A DNA stretch of 64,000 bases, taken from NCBI RefSeq assembly GCF_001953745.1, contig NZ_LWLN01000001.1, positions 2,480,001 through 2,544,000 of the forward strand, read 5' to 3'. Made by a program: the position numbers and the translations under genes. The stretch is from Natrinema saccharevitans (lineage in GTDB: Archaea; Halobacteriota; Halobacteria; Halobacteriales; Natrialbaceae). Of the stretch, positions 49,186-59,904 are shown in pieces. Position 1 is the first letter of the stretch. Every line of letters begins with the position of its first letter. The notes below the pieces were generated by a model. The model saw nothing but the letters and a program-made list of their open reading frames with translations. It was not told where the DNA came from and made no database searches.

Positions 49186-52100
49186 ATGGGTACAATCATC
49201 GGACCGCACACCCGAGCCGTCCTCGTCGGTGCCGACACCGGCGACATCGAACGCACCCTCGAGGAGCGCGGCGTCTCGGTCACGCCGGTTCGAACGGTGG
49301 CCGAGTGCTTCGACCGGCTACCGACGGCCGACTGCGTCGTGATCGGCGACTCGGGTCTGGATGTCGATCCGGTCACGTGCTGTCGACGACTCCGTGATCG
49401 GCGACCCGAGATCCCGCTGGTCGTCTCCCCCGACGACGGCAGCGAACGGCTCGCAGGCGACGTCGTTGCGGCGGGAGCCGACGGCTACGTCCCCCGATCG
49501 CAGAGGCCGCAAACGCTCCTCGAGCGGCTTCGAGAACTGCTTGCGGACCGAGAGACCGGGAACCGGGACCCGTCGGACACCGGACGCGAGCGTCCGTTCG
49601 CGGTCGCTCCGACATCGACGGCCGACCCCTCGAGCCGACTCGAACTACTCGTCGAACAGTCACCGCTCGCGATCGTCGAGTGGGACCTCGAGTTCAGGGT
49701 CAAAAACTGGAACCCGACGGCGACGGAACTGTTCGGATACACCGCCGACGAGGCGATGGGACGGGCCGCGCCCGACTTCCTCGTTCCCGAGGGGGAACGC
49801 AAAGAGGTCCGGGAGTACTGGGATCGGCTCGTCGACGGCGATCCGGACGAGTTGCCCTCTCGACAGGTCACCCGCAACCGGTGCGAGGACGGGACGCCGA
49901 TAACCTGCGAGTGGTTCAACACGCCGATCGTCGAAGACGGCGAGGTCGTCAGCATCCTCTCGTTCGGGCAGGACGTCACCGCGGATGTCAAGCGCGCGAC
50001 CGCGCTCGAGGCGCTTCAGAAGACGACCCGGGAGCTGCTCCGGGCGGGATCGACCGACGAGATAGCCGACGTCATCATGGCGGCGACCGAGGACGTGATC
50101 GACCGGCCGCTGGGCGCGATCAGGATCTACGACGAGGAGACCGACCGCCTCGAACTCGCCGGGATCACGTCCGAACTCGACCGACGAACCGACGACATTT
50201 CGTCGGTCAGAGGCGAGTATACCACGCTCTGGGACGCCTACACCGAGGGCGAACCGATATTCGTCGAGGAACCGTCCCCCGAGCGAGTCCCCTACGACAT
50301 CGGGACCGGCGTGGGGAACGCAGTCGTACAGCCGCTCGGCGATCACGGAACGCTGTCGGTCGCGTCCTCGGGGGGAACCGAACTCGACGCCGCCGAACGA
50401 AACCTCCTCGACGTCCTCGCGACGACGGCTGAAGCGGCGCTCGATCGGGCCGTCCGAGAACGCGAACTCGAGCGGACGAAGACGGTCGTCGAGACGGTCG
50501 GCGACTGCGTCTATCAACTCGACACCGAGGGCCGGTTCGTGACCGTCAACGATACGATGGCGAAGACGACGGGCTACGGCCGCGAGGACCTCCTCGGCGA
50601 ACACGTCTCGACGGTACTCACCGACGAGAGCGTCGCGCGCGGTGAGCGCTACGTCGAGGAGTTGCTGACCGACGATCGCCTCGTCGCGACCTACGAGATC
50701 ACGCTGACGGACACCGACGGGACGGAAACGCCAGTCGAGGTCAATATGGCGCTGCTGACGACCGACGGCGAACTCGAGGGAACGGTCGGCATCGCCCGCG
50801 ACATCAGCGACCGCAAGCGCATGGAGCGACAGCTGGTCGACCGGAAGGCGAAGATTCAGGGACTTCACGGCGTCGCCTCTCAACTCGACGATTGTGAGAG
50901 TCGCGCGGAGATCTACGACGTGGCTATCGAGGCCGCGGAGACCGTCCTCGATTTCGACGGTTGTGTCGTCGACACCGTCAGCGGGGACGAACTCATCACG
51001 GAAGCCGCGTCCGCGGACCTCACGGCCGACCTCGAGGACGGAGCCCCAGTCGAAGACTGTCTCGCCGGCCGGACCTATCGCACCGGCCAGTTGCTCCGGC
51101 TGGACGACATCACGGACGAACGGGCCCCACGGATCGAGGACTACCGGTCGGTTCTGTGTGCCCCGATCGGCGATCGCGCCGTGTTCCAGGCCGTCTCGCG
51201 GGAGCTGTCGGCGTTTTCTCCGACCGACGAGGAGCTGGCGGAGCTGTTGCTCTCTCACGTCGCCGACGCGCTCGATCGGATCGCGTTCGAGAAGCGACTG
51301 CGAACCGAGCGCGACCGGTTCGCCGCCCTATTCGAGAACGTCCCCGACGGCGTCGTCAGCGTCAGCAACCTCTCGGCTGGGCCGATCGTCGAGGCGGTCA
51401 ACCCGGCGTTCGAGCGGCTCTTCGGCTACCAGGAGTCGACCCTCGTCGGCGAACCGCTCGATGAGTTCGCCGTCCCGACCGACAGGACGGACGAGGCCGA
51501 GATACTCAACCAACGCGGCAGCCGAGGGAAGGTCGGCGAGGCCGAGGTCAAACGGCGGACCGCAAACGGCCTGCGCGATTTCCGGCTTCGGGTCGTCCCG
51601 ATCGAGATGGACGGCTCGTCGGACCGTGCTTTCGGCCTGTACACCGACATCACCGAACGGAAACAGCGCCAGAAGCGCCTCGAGATCCTCAATCGCGTCC
51701 TGCGACACGACCTGCGAAACGGGATGAACATCATCGAGGGCTGTACCGAGATGCTCGCCGACGCCATCGGCGAGGACGAGTACGTCGAAACCATTCGAAA
51801 CCGGACGGACGAACTCGTCGGGCTCGCGGAGAAAACCCGCGCCGTCGAGCGCGTCCTCGACTGCGATGAGTCCCCGACCGGCCCGCTCGACGCCTCGGCG
51901 GCGATCGACCGCGCGATCGACCGCCTCGAGGACGCCGGGCCCGACGTCGAGGTCACCCGAACGGTGCCGGATCGGGTCTATGCGCGCGCCGACAAGTACC
52001 TCGAGACGGCGATCTATCAGGTCCTCGAGAACGCCGTCGAACACAGCGATCGCGATCGGCCAACCGTCGACGTGACCCTTCGGGACCGACCGGACGAGGA

Positions 52101-52365
52101 CCTGCTCGCGCTCTCGATCGCCGACGACGGCCCCGGGATCCCCGACGAGGAGCGGGCACTGCTCGAGGGCGAACGGGAGATCACCCAACTGCGCCACGGC
52201 AGCGGGCTCGGCCTCTGGCTCGTCAACTGGGTCGTCACCCAGACCGGCGGCCAACTCTCCTTCGCCAACAACGACCCCCGCGGGACCGTCGTCACGCTCG
52301 AGATTCCGCGCGCGGACGCGGAGCCGATCCGCTCGGTGTCGGACGAGACGGCCACCGGGGACTGA
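49186..52365 (+). CDS. Multi-domain PAS/GAF sensor histidine kinase
   Basis: A 1059-residue soluble kinase. The N-terminal ~110 residues resemble a degenerate receiver domain. PAS domains follow at about 150-265, 435-545 and 705-825, with GAF domains at about 275-430 and 560-695. The HisKA phospho-acceptor is His841 in NRVLRHDLRNGMNII. The HATPase has the N-box YQVLENAVEHSD, G1 DDGPGIP and G2 GSGLGLWLV. No membrane helix is present, so the stimulus is likely internal (redox, light or small ligand). The partner response regulator is not adjacent. Confidence 0.92.
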   Translation: MGTIIGPHTRAVLVGADTGDIERTLEERGVSVTPVRTVAECFDRLPTADCVVIGDSGLDVDPVTCCRRLRDRRPEIPLVVSPDDGSERLAGDVVAAGADGYVPRSQRPQTLLERLRELLADRETGNRDPSDTGRERPFAVAPTSTADPSSRLELLVEQSPLAIVEWDLEFRVKNWNPTATELFGYTADEAMGRAAPDFLVPEGERKEVREYWDRLVDGDPDELPSRQVTRNRCEDGTPITCEWFNTPIVEDGEVVSILSFGQDVTADVKRATALEALQKTTRELLRAGSTDEIADVIMAATEDVIDRPLGAIRIYDEETDRLELAGITSELDRRTDDISSVRGEYTTLWDAYTEGEPIFVEEPSPERVPYDIGTGVGNAVVQPLGDHGTLSVASSGGTELDAAERNLLDVLATTAEAALDRAVRERELERTKTVVETVGDCVYQLDTEGRFVTVNDTMAKTTGYGREDLLGEHVSTVLTDESVARGERYVEELLTDDRLVATYEITLTDTDGTETPVEVNMALLTTDGELEGTVGIARDISDRKRMERQLVDRKAKIQGLHGVASQLDDCESRAEIYDVAIEAAETVLDFDGCVVDTVSGDELITEAASADLTADLEDGAPVEDCLAGRTYRTGQLLRLDDITDERAPRIEDYRSVLCAPIGDRAVFQAVSRELSAFSPTDEELAELLLSHVADALDRIAFEKRLRTERDRFAALFENVPDGVVSVSNLSAGPIVEAVNPAFERLFGYQESTLVGEPLDEFAVPTDRTDEAEILNQRGSRGKVGEAEVKRRTANGLRDFRLRVVPIEMDGSSDRAFGLYTDITERKQRQKRLEILNRVLRHDLRNGMNIIEGCTEMLADAIGEDEYVETIRNRTDELVGLAEKTRAVERVLDCDESPTGPLDASAAIDRAIDRLEDAGPDVEVTRTVPDRVYARADKYLETAIYQVLENAVEHSDRDRPTVDVTLRDRPDEDLLALSIADDGPGIPDEERALLEGEREITQLRHGSGLGLWLVNWVVTQTGGQLSFANNDPRGTVVTLEIPRADAEPIRSVSDETATGD

Positions 52366-52570
52366 GACGGCGGTCCAGCTACCGACCCTACCGTCGAACC
52401 ACCAGCAACCCCGCGCCGAACGCGGACGGGGTCGTGGGAAGCGACGAGGAGAATGCCGATGACGATCAGGACGGCGGCTCGAGTTCGTTGACGTTCCGGG
52501 TGGCACTCGAAGCACCAGACGTCACCGACCCGCGACGGCGCGAAAACGGATCGTCCTGCGACTGCCGACG

Positions 52571-53671
52571 TTATCGCGTCAGCGGCTGGTTGAAGCTCCG
52601 TTCGCGCTCGAGGATCGTCTCCCAGGTCAGTTCGCACTCGCAGGTGACCTGCTCGAAGACCGACGGGTCCTGCCGGAGATCGAAGTCCTTGATCGCCTTC
52701 TGAACGCGGTCGTCACACTCCCCGCAGTTGTGCGGACCGCGGTCGGAACCGTGGCCGACCGGATCCGAGACGACGATCGCGTCGGCGTCTGCCGTTTCCG
52801 CTAAGACCTGCGCCACCGACCAGAGCCACGGCGGCCGGTAGCCGTCCTCGAAGTAGAGGTCGTCGACCATGGTGTAGCGCTGGACGTTACAGGGGTTCAT
52901 CGAGACGGTGTGACAGCCGGAGACGGCGGCACAGCGCTCGACCGAGGAGATCATGTCTTCGACCGCCTCGGACTCGGTGAGGAACGGGGGCTTCATCAGG
53001 AGGTAGGCCTTGATACCGGCCTCGATGCCGCTGCCCGCTTTCTCGTCCGCCGCGGCGGCTTCGGCGCAGGCGTCCTCGAAGTCCGCGAAGTCGAAGTACT
53101 TGTTCACGCAGTCGTGACGGACCCGGTCGGTGGCCGTCTCGAGGCCGATCGCCACGTCCGTGTCGAGCCCGTGTTGGGTGAAGTCGGCAATCTTCTCGCG
53201 GTCGACGAAGTCGGGCAGCGACTCGACGACGATCCGATCGCGATCCGCGAAGGTGTCGGCGATCGCGCGACGGCTCTCCGCGCCGACCTCGCGCTCGTCG
53301 AGGAAGGAGCCGGAGGTGTAGATCTTGATGAGGTCGGCGGGCTCGTCTGCGTTCTCGGCCTCGTGGTCGAGACAGACGTCGATCTGGTCCATCAGGGCGT
53401 CGTGGGAGACCGAGCCGCCGTCGACGCTCTCGGCGACGTAGCCACACATCGTACAGCCGCCGGCGCGAGCCCACCGGCAACCGCCGGTGTTTAAGATGAT
53501 CGTCAAGCTCGTCTTGACGCCGTCGGGCGTATTGTCCTCGTCGAGCCAGACGCGGGTCGGCTCGTGGGGGTCGTAGCTGGCCTCCTTTCGCGAGCGGATC
53601 TCCCGCATCGCCTGGTTGTGGGCGTCCATACCCTTGCCCTGCTCGTAGACCTCGGGGCTCGGTTTGCTCAT
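52571..53671 (-). CDS. raSEA: Archaeosine biosynthesis radical SAM protein RaSEA
   Basis: A 366-residue radical SAM protein. It works with ArcS to convert the lysine-preQ0 adduct on tRNA into archaeosine. The cluster motif is C-x7-C-x2-C in GGCRWARAGGCTMCGY, with the radical SAM motifs LIKIYTSGSFLD and DVAIGLETATDRVRHDCVNKYF (partial). The C-terminal cysteines are CGECDDRVQKAI and CECELTW, consistent with extra metal binding. It lies head to head with tgtA, 120 bases apart. ATG 53671 (MSKPSPE) is used. Confidence 0.92.
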   Translation of the reverse strand: MSKPSPEVYEQGKGMDAHNQAMREIRSRKEASYDPHEPTRVWLDEDNTPDGVKTSLTIILNTGGCRWARAGGCTMCGYVAESVDGGSVSHDALMDQIDVCLDHEAENADEPADLIKIYTSGSFLDEREVGAESRRAIADTFADRDRIVVESLPDFVDREKIADFTQHGLDTDVAIGLETATDRVRHDCVNKYFDFADFEDACAEAAAADEKAGSGIEAGIKAYLLMKPPFLTESEAVEDMISSVERCAAVSGCHTVSMNPCNVQRYTMVDDLYFEDGYRPPWLWSVAQVLAETADADAIVVSDPVGHGSDRGPHNCGECDDRVQKAIKDFDLRQDPSVFEQVTCECELTWETILERERSFNQPLTR

Positions 53672-53791
53672 TAGGAGACGCAAGCGGCCCGGAGCGTAAA
53701 GCGCCTTCGTCTATGGCTGTCCGACCGGAACCGCCCGCTCGACCGATCGAAAACCGTCACGACTTACGTCCGACGGGCCAACCCGAAGGCA

Positions 53792-55270
53792 ATGCGCGAG
53801 TCCTTCGAGATCCGGGACACCGACGCCGGCGGCCGCATCGGGGAGCTAACCGTTCCCCGCGCCGGGACGACCGTCGAGACCCCGGCCCTGCTACCGGTCA
53901 TCAACCCGAACCTGGACACGATCAGCCCCCGTCGGCTCGCCGACGAGTTCGGCGCCGAGATCCTCATCACCAACTCCTACATCATCCACGGCGACGACGA
54001 CCTCCGCGAGCGGGCCCTCGAGGAGGGGCTGCACGACCTGCTGGATTTCCCCGGCGCGATCATGACCGACTCCGGCTCGTTCCAGCTGTCGGAATACGGT
54101 TCCATCGACGTCACCACCGAGGAGATCCTCGCCTTCCAGCGCGAGATCGGCTCGGACATCGCCACGCCAGTCGACATTCCGACCCCACCGGACGTCTCCC
54201 ACGGCCGGGCCGAAAGCGACCTCGAGACGACACAGGACCGACTCGAGATCGCCGAGGACGCCGACACGGGCGAGATGCTCGTCAGCGCCCCGGTCCAGGG
54301 CTCGACGCACCCGGACCTGCGCGAGCGAGCCGGCGGCCACGCCGCGGGCACCGACCTCGACGTCTTCCCGGTCGGCGCGGTCGTCCCGCTGATGAACGAC
54401 TACCGGTACGACGACATGATCGACGTCGTCGCCGCCGCCAAGCGGGGACTGGGCGCCGACGCGCCGGTCCACCTGTTCGGGGCCGGCCACCCCATGATGT
54501 TCGCGCTGGCCGTCGCCGCGGGCTGTGATCTGTTCGACTCGGCTGCCTACGCGCTGTACGCCCGCGACGACCGCTACCTGACGGTCCGAGGGACCAGACA
54601 CCTCGCGGATCTGGACTACCTCCCCTGTTCGTGTGCCGTCTGTACCGACCATTCGCCGGCGGAACTGCGCGCGTTACCGGACGCCGAACGCGAGTCGGAG
54701 CTTGCCGCCCACAACCTCCACGTCACCTTCGCGGAGATCCGCCGGATCAAGCAGGCGATCCGCGCCGGGAACCTGCTCGAACTCGTCGAGCAACGCGCCC
54801 GCTCCCATCCGGCGATGCTCGACGGCTACCGCACGCTGCTCGATCACGCCGCCCAACTCGAGCGCTCCGACCCCGTCTCGAAGGGCTCCTTTTTCTACAC
54901 CTCCCACGAGAGTGCCCGCCGCCCCGAAGTCGTCCGCCATCACCAACGCCTCGAGCGGCTCGCGGTTCCCAACTCGCTGTTGCTCACCGTCGATCGCTCC
55001 GCGCCCGACGCGGGGTACGACGACGTCTGGCGGGTCCAGCCGCCGTTCGGCCCCTTCCCGCGAGCGCTCTCGAAGACGTATCCGCTCACCGCCGAAACCC
55101 CATCGCGGACCGACCGGGCCGCCCTCGAGGCCGCCGCCGACGGCGTCGCCCGGCTCGTCGAGACGAACCCGGGGACCGACGTGACCCTCGCCCACCGGGA
55201 CTGGCCCGCCGACGTCCTCGAGCGGCTTCCCGACGGGGTGGCGCTCGTCGATCTCGCCGACGAGACATAA
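53792..55270 (+). CDS. tgtA: tRNA-guanine(15) transglycosylase
   Basis: A 492-residue TIM-barrel enzyme that inserts preQ0 at position 15 of archaeal tRNAs. The catalytic Asp is in [13 protein letters not shown], the zinc ligands CSCAVC with downstream His in TDHSPAELR, and the loop [21 protein letters not shown] is typical (shown in part). The protein lacks an obvious PUA domain at the C-terminus; in haloarchaea the PUA part is carried by ArcS. It is divergent from raSEA and upstream of a TRAM gene. Confidence 0.95.
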   Translation: MRESFEIRDTDAGGRIGELTVPRAGTTVETPALLPVINPNLDTISPRRLADEFGAEILITNSYIIHGDDDLRERALEEGLHDLLDFPGAIMTDSGSFQLSEYGSIDVTTEEILAFQREIGSDIATPVDIPTPPDVSHGRAESDLETTQDRLEIAEDADTGEMLVSAPVQGSTHPDLRERAGGHAAGTDLDVFPVGAVVPLMNDYRYDDMIDVVAAAKRGLGADAPVHLFGAGHPMMFALAVAAGCDLFDSAAYALYARDDRYLTVRGTRHLADLDYLPCSCAVCTDHSPAELRALPDAERESELAAHNLHVTFAEIRRIKQAIRAGNLLELVEQRARSHPAMLDGYRTLLDHAAQLERSDPVSKGSFFYTSHESARRPEVVRHHQRLERLAVPNSLLLTVDRSAPDAGYDDVWRVQPPFGPFPRALSKTYPLTAETPSRTDRAALEAAADGVARLVETNPGTDVTLAHRDWPADVLERLPDGVALVDLADET

Positions 55271-55397
55271 CACGGGGCCGTCCGAACGCGACTGTCGGAG
55301 TTGTTCCTCGGACCGCGGGTCGAAAGTACTCCAACCCGGTAGACGACTGGCGGTCGGAATCGGAACACCGAAGCCGGCAGCGCCGCCCGTTCCCGGT

Positions 55398-55760
55398 ATG
55401 TTCGGCCCAGCCGTACTCGGCGTCGGCCTGCTCGTTACGTTCGTAATCGGAACGTGGCTGTTCAGACGGATTCGCGGCCGCGGGCGGTCGGCGTCCGCTC
55501 GCCGCTCCCGAAAGCGCCACGAGGAGGCACAGGACCGCGATCCGCCGGTCGACATGGGCGATGTCGAAACCGTCGCCATCCGGGAGTTCACCGATCACCA
55601 CTCCGGCGAGCGACAGGCCGTCGGCAAGGTCGAGGGGTTCGTCGTCTTCGTCGAGGACGTCCCCGACGACTGCGAGCCGACCGACGCGATCCGGATCAAG
55701 ATCCTCTCGTTCAACCGCGGCCACACCTCCGCGACGGCGACGTATCTCGAGCGCGCCTGA
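55398..55760 (+). CDS. Membrane-tethered TRAM-domain protein
   Basis: A 120-residue protein. The N-terminal hydrophobic helix (GPAVLGVGLLVTFVIGTWLF) is followed by an Arg-rich linker (RRIRGRGRSASARRSRKR). The C-terminal half is a TRAM domain: VGKVEGFVVFVEDVPDDCEPTDAIRIKILSFNRGHTSATA (shown as blocks). TRAM domains bind RNA/tRNA, and Arg-rich linkers can also bind RNA. The unusual feature is an anchor on an RNA-binding fold. It sits between tgtA and arcS in the archaeosine neighbourhood, but a role there is inference. Confidence 0.82.
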   Translation: MFGPAVLGVGLLVTFVIGTWLFRRIRGRGRSASARRSRKRHEEAQDRDPPVDMGDVETVAIREFTDHHSGERQAVGKVEGFVVFVEDVPDDCEPTDAIRIKILSFNRGHTSATATYLERA

Positions 55761-55806
55761 GCGTCGCGTCGCTACCGGTCGAACGGCCGAAAAAAAAGCG
55801 ATCGTC

Positions 55807-57792
55807 TCAGTTCCGCTGACGGAGCAGCAGTGCCGTCAGCAGTCCCGCGACCGACGCGAGCGCGATCCCCGGACCGAAGCCGGGGGTGCTGTCGTCTTCG
55901 TCCTCGCCGTCGTCGGTCTCGTTACTCGTCTCGGTGCTTTCGGTGCTGAGATACTCGCTCATCGTGTCGGTGGGGACCTCGGAGAACTCCTCGTCCCACT
56001 CGCCGGCCTCGTGGACGGTCGTCTCGTCGCCGACGACCTCGAGGTGGTCGACGTCGGCCTTCGTGGCCGACGCGGTGTCGACGTCGCCCATATCCTCGAC
56101 GTGGACGTACATCGACGCGGTGTCACCGGACGTCGCGGTGGAGACGCCGCTGACGGCCATGCTCCCCGTGACGGTGTCGGTCAGTTCGCTCATGTTCTCG
56201 AACTTCGCACCGCCCTCGAGGCGCACCGTCCCGTCGCTCATGTCGGCGTCGACGCGGGCGACCTGCAGGTCGGCGTCGGACAGCGCCTCGACGTACCGGG
56301 TGGTCTCGGGTGCCGTTCCGGCCGGGCTCGTCTGAGCCGACTGAGCCATCGTATCGAGGGTCTGGCCGGCCAGATCCTCACCGCCGATCTCGAACGTGCC
56401 GTCGAGCGAGAGCTGTCCATCGGCGGTTTCGGCCGACAGATCGAAGCGGACATCGTTAGGACGCTGGACGTCACGCGACTCGAGTTCGTCGAGGTAGGCT
56501 TCCCAGTTCTCGGTGTCGCCCGAGACCTCGGCGTCGAACGTCACCTCCTGACCGGCGGTCTGCTCGACCGACGCGTCCCAGTCGAACGTCGTCTCGAGGT
56601 CCGCGGCCTGCTGTGCTTCGATGGCCGCTCTGGTCTGCTCGATGTTCATCTGCTCGAGTTCTTCCTCCGAGGCGACCGATTCGGCCGCATCGAGCATCGC
56701 CAGCGTGAGTTCGTCGTAGTTCGCGATCTGAACGTCCCACTCGGCGTTCATCGAGTCACCGCGGTCCTCGACTCGGAAATCGACGGTCTCGATCTGCATA
56801 TCGGTGACGCCGGTGGCGATCGCCTGGGCCTCCTCCTGGTCCAGTCCGGCGGTGTCGTCGTTCATCAGCGCCACCGGGAGCATCTGTTCGATCCCGCTGT
56901 CGATGCCGGTGTACTCGATCGTGAACTCGAGTTCGAGGCGGTTGGTCTCCTCGTCGAAGTCGTAGTTCTCGATCGTGACCTCGCTGCTTCCACCGAGCTG
57001 CGTGGCGACGCTGGCGTACTGTTCGGTGAGCGTCTGTTTGGCCTGCTCTCGAGTCTCCCAGTCGGACGCGGCGAAGCTGGAGACGGTCCGTTCGTCGGTC
57101 ACGTCGAGGACGTAGCCGTCGGACGTCTCCTCGAGGGCGACGTCGAGCGTCTGCCCGTCACTCGTCGTGCCCGTCGGGCTCTCGGTCGCGACGGTCGCGG
57201 AACCACTCGTCTCGAAGCGGTCTCCGGACATCGTGACCTGCCCGTCGGAATCGACCGACATCGGGGTCGAGTCCTCGCTGGTGAACGCGCCGGTCGCGGT
57301 CGCGTCGAACTCGTTGGCCTCGTCGCTGACCTCACCGGAGACGTCGAGGTCGAGTCGCTCGAGGTCTTCGGGCTGTTGCATCACCATCGATCCGTTCCCG
57401 GAGAAGCCGTCCTGATCGAGGACCGCCGAGAAGGAACCGCTCTCGAACTCGTCGGTCTCCTCGTAGCTGCCCTCGGCCAGCATGTATGCGAGCCCTTCGC
57501 TGACGTCCATGCCGACCTCGAGTTGCTCGAGGTCGTTCATCTCGTCCTCGTACTCGAGGACTGCACTGCCGTTTTCGCCGAGATAGACCTCGTCGGCCGC
57601 GCCGAGTTCGGAGCCGGCCTGGGAGGCAGTCTGATACGATTCGACGGTCGGTTCCGCTGCCGAGGCAGTCGTCGTCGACCCGCCGTAGATGACCGGCAGA
57701 CCGATGGTTGCGAGGGCGACTGCAGCGACCACGGACAGGATCAGGAACGCCCTGAACCCATCCGTAGAGCGGAGGTTCGATTTCGCTTCCAT
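55807..57792 (-). CDS. PGF-CTERM-anchored secreted β-rich protein
   Basis: A 661-residue surface protein. The start is a signal anchor (FRAFLILSVVAAVALATIGLP), then many repeats of polar β-strands with Asp/Thr/Ser-rich composition. The C-terminus is STPGFGPGIALASVAGLLTA followed by LLLRQRN, a PGF-CTERM tail processed by archaeosortase A with lipid attachment. The acidic DDGEDEDDS linker precedes it. There is no enzymatic motif. ATG 57792 (MEAKSNLRSTDGF) is chosen over 57819. It is convergent with the TRAM gene. Confidence 0.85.
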   Translation of the reverse strand: MEAKSNLRSTDGFRAFLILSVVAAVALATIGLPVIYGGSTTTASAAEPTVESYQTASQAGSELGAADEVYLGENGSAVLEYEDEMNDLEQLEVGMDVSEGLAYMLAEGSYEETDEFESGSFSAVLDQDGFSGNGSMVMQQPEDLERLDLDVSGEVSDEANEFDATATGAFTSEDSTPMSVDSDGQVTMSGDRFETSGSATVATESPTGTTSDGQTLDVALEETSDGYVLDVTDERTVSSFAASDWETREQAKQTLTEQYASVATQLGGSSEVTIENYDFDEETNRLELEFTIEYTGIDSGIEQMLPVALMNDDTAGLDQEEAQAIATGVTDMQIETVDFRVEDRGDSMNAEWDVQIANYDELTLAMLDAAESVASEEELEQMNIEQTRAAIEAQQAADLETTFDWDASVEQTAGQEVTFDAEVSGDTENWEAYLDELESRDVQRPNDVRFDLSAETADGQLSLDGTFEIGGEDLAGQTLDTMAQSAQTSPAGTAPETTRYVEALSDADLQVARVDADMSDGTVRLEGGAKFENMSELTDTVTGSMAVSGVSTATSGDTASMYVHVEDMGDVDTASATKADVDHLEVVGDETTVHEAGEWDEEFSEVPTDTMSEYLSTESTETSNETDDGEDEDDSTPGFGPGIALASVAGLLTALLLRQRN

Positions 57793-57942
57793 ACGAATGA
57801 CATCCGACCGAGTGGTCATAAAGGTTGATTTTCACACGTGTCTATCAATGGTCGACCGGGAAGCCCTGCGCCACGGCCGTCGGCGGCCGAACCGACCGCT
57901 CGCTATCGACAACCTCTTTCGCTCGCCGCGGCCATATCGAGT

Positions 57943-59694
57943 ATGACCGAGTACTTCGAAATTCACGAGCGCGACGGGGCCGCGCGCGTGGGCGAACTCC
58001 GCCTCTCCCCGCCCCGAACGACGCCCGCGCTCGTCGACGACGTCCTCGAGGACGCGGGCTCGCTCTGGAGCGCGGACCGCGATCTCTCCGACGGCGACGA
58101 GTCGAAACTCACCGTGTTGCCCCACCGGGCGTTCCCCGGCGGCACCCCCGAGGAAGTCCAGGAGTCGTTCGCCGTCGACGCCCCCGACGTCGACTACCCC
58201 AGTGTCGCGGTCGTCTCGAGCGAGGCAGTCGAACCGCAGGGAACGGACGCCTACGCCCTCTCGGACGTCCAGTCGGTGACGGGCCACGGGGCGGCGCTGG
58301 TCGAGGCAGTCGTCGACGTCCGCGAGGCGATCCCGGCCGACACTGCCCTGTTGTTCTCCGGGGTCGCGACGCCCCGAAACGTCGCCCTGCTCGCTTACGC
58401 CGGCGTCGACCTGTTCGACGCGACCGCGGCGGTCGTGAAGGGCACCGAGGGGCGCTATCTGACGACCGACGAGGCCTACTTCCTCGAGGACCTCGAGGAA
58501 CTCCCCTGTTCGTGTCCCGCCTGTCAGGGGCCCCGCGAGGAGTTCACCCGCGAGGACTGTGCCGACCACAACCGGAACGCCCTCGAATCCGAACTGGCGA
58601 TCGTCCGCCGACGGATCCGCGACGGGCGGCTACGGGACTACCTCGAGGGGCAGGCCCGCCACGACCAGTGGCTCACCGCGGCCGTGCGCGAACTCGACGA
58701 CCAGTGGGGTTATCTCGAGGAGCGGACGCCGATCCTGCGGGACGCGCGAATCGACGCCGCGACGGGCGACACCCTCCGACGCGTCGAGATCCAGCGCTTC
58801 GCCGACCGGGTGACCACGCGCTATCGCAACCGCTTCGACAACCCGCTGGTGCTGGTGCCCTGTTCGGCGGCCAAGCCCTACAGCGAGTCACAGAGTCACC
58901 GCCAGTTCCACGACGCGATCCAGTGGCGCGGCCATCTGGTCTCGATGACCTCGCCGATCGGCGTCGTGCCGCAGGAACTCGAGACGACCTACCCGGCCCA
59001 GCACTACGACACCGTCGTGACCGGCCGCTGGACGGAAGACGAGAAGGAGTTCGTCGCGGAAGTGCTACAGCGATACCTCGAGCGCAACGAGTACCCGAAG
59101 ATCGTCGCCCACGTCCCCGACGAGGGCTACCGCGACATCGTCGAACGCGTCGAGGAACGGCTCGGCCTCGAGATCACCTACACCGTCGCCGACCACCCGA
59201 CCGACGACGAGTCGCTCTCGAACCTCGCCGAGGCGCTGTCGGGCGAACTCAAGTACTCCAAGCGCGAGCGCGAACACAACACCGTCCGCGCGCTCGCCGA
59301 TTACCTGCTCGGTGACGGGGCCGGCGACGACCTCTTCGAGGACATCCAGACGACGAGTCGCTACCCCAAGATCCAGGTCCGGGATCGCGAGGACACCCAG
59401 CTCGCGACGATGGTCCCCCAGTACGGCACGCTGTCTTTTACGCTCGCGGGCGCTCGCCGCTGGCTCGAGAGCGCAGCGCCGACCAAACGCGTCGAGATCG
59501 ACGGCTTCGTCCCCCACGGCAGCGTCCTCGCACCGGGGGTCGTCGACGCGGACGAGGACATCCGCGTCGGCGACGAGGTGATCGTCGAGGGGCCGCGGGC
59601 CTTCGCCGTCGGCCGCGCCGAGATGTTCGGCCGGGAGATGGCCGAGAGCACGCGCGGGATCGCCTGCGAGATCCGCCACGTCGAGGAGACGTAG
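57943..59694 (+). CDS. arcS: Archaeosine synthase α subunit (ArcS)
   Basis: A 583-residue TGT-paralogue that adds lysine to preQ0-tRNA; RaSEA completes the reaction. The N-terminal region resembles the TGT barrel (ATPRNVALLAYAGVDLFDATAAVV) with zinc knuckles CSCPACQG and ADHNRNALESELA. The ArcS-specific signature is LVPCSAAKPYSESQSHRQFHD (partly shown). The C-terminal PUA domain runs from about residue 505 (VEIDGFVPHGSVLAPGVVDADE) to the end. It lies between the PGF-CTERM gene and small zinc proteins. Confidence 0.94.
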   Translation: MTEYFEIHERDGAARVGELRLSPPRTTPALVDDVLEDAGSLWSADRDLSDGDESKLTVLPHRAFPGGTPEEVQESFAVDAPDVDYPSVAVVSSEAVEPQGTDAYALSDVQSVTGHGAALVEAVVDVREAIPADTALLFSGVATPRNVALLAYAGVDLFDATAAVVKGTEGRYLTTDEAYFLEDLEELPCSCPACQGPREEFTREDCADHNRNALESELAIVRRRIRDGRLRDYLEGQARHDQWLTAAVRELDDQWGYLEERTPILRDARIDAATGDTLRRVEIQRFADRVTTRYRNRFDNPLVLVPCSAAKPYSESQSHRQFHDAIQWRGHLVSMTSPIGVVPQELETTYPAQHYDTVVTGRWTEDEKEFVAEVLQRYLERNEYPKIVAHVPDEGYRDIVERVEERLGLEITYTVADHPTDDESLSNLAEALSGELKYSKREREHNTVRALADYLLGDGAGDDLFEDIQTTSRYPKIQVRDREDTQLATMVPQYGTLSFTLAGARRWLESAAPTKRVEIDGFVPHGSVLAPGVVDADEDIRVGDEVIVEGPRAFAVGRAEMFGREMAESTRGIACEIRHVEET

Positions 59695-59823
59695 TCACGT
59701 CGCGTCGGACTCACAGTCGCGGCCGTCCGCCCGACAGGACGGACACTGACGGCCGTTCACGAATCGGTTGACGGATCGACCACACGCCGGACACTCCCAG
59801 ATGCTCGCGTCGAACGCCCCCAT
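59695..59823 (-). CDS. 42-residue zinc-ribbon microprotein
   Basis: MGAFDASIWECPACGRSVNR and the continuation FVNGRQCPSCRADGRDCESDAT contain C-x2-C and C-x2-C knuckles that form a rubredoxin-like zinc ribbon. It starts at ATG 59823 and ends in TGA one base after the convergent arcS gene. The compact size and Cys spacing make it convincing. The role is unknown; such proteins often bind partner enzymes or RNA. Confidence 0.68.
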   Translation of the reverse strand: MGAFDASIWECPACGRSVNRFVNGRQCPSCRADGRDCESDAT

Positions 59824-59904
59824 CACTGTCTCGCCCTGATTCCGACGAGCCGCATAGGCGTTTCCCTTGATCTCACCGCGAGAAAACGACGACCGTCGAC
59901 GCCG

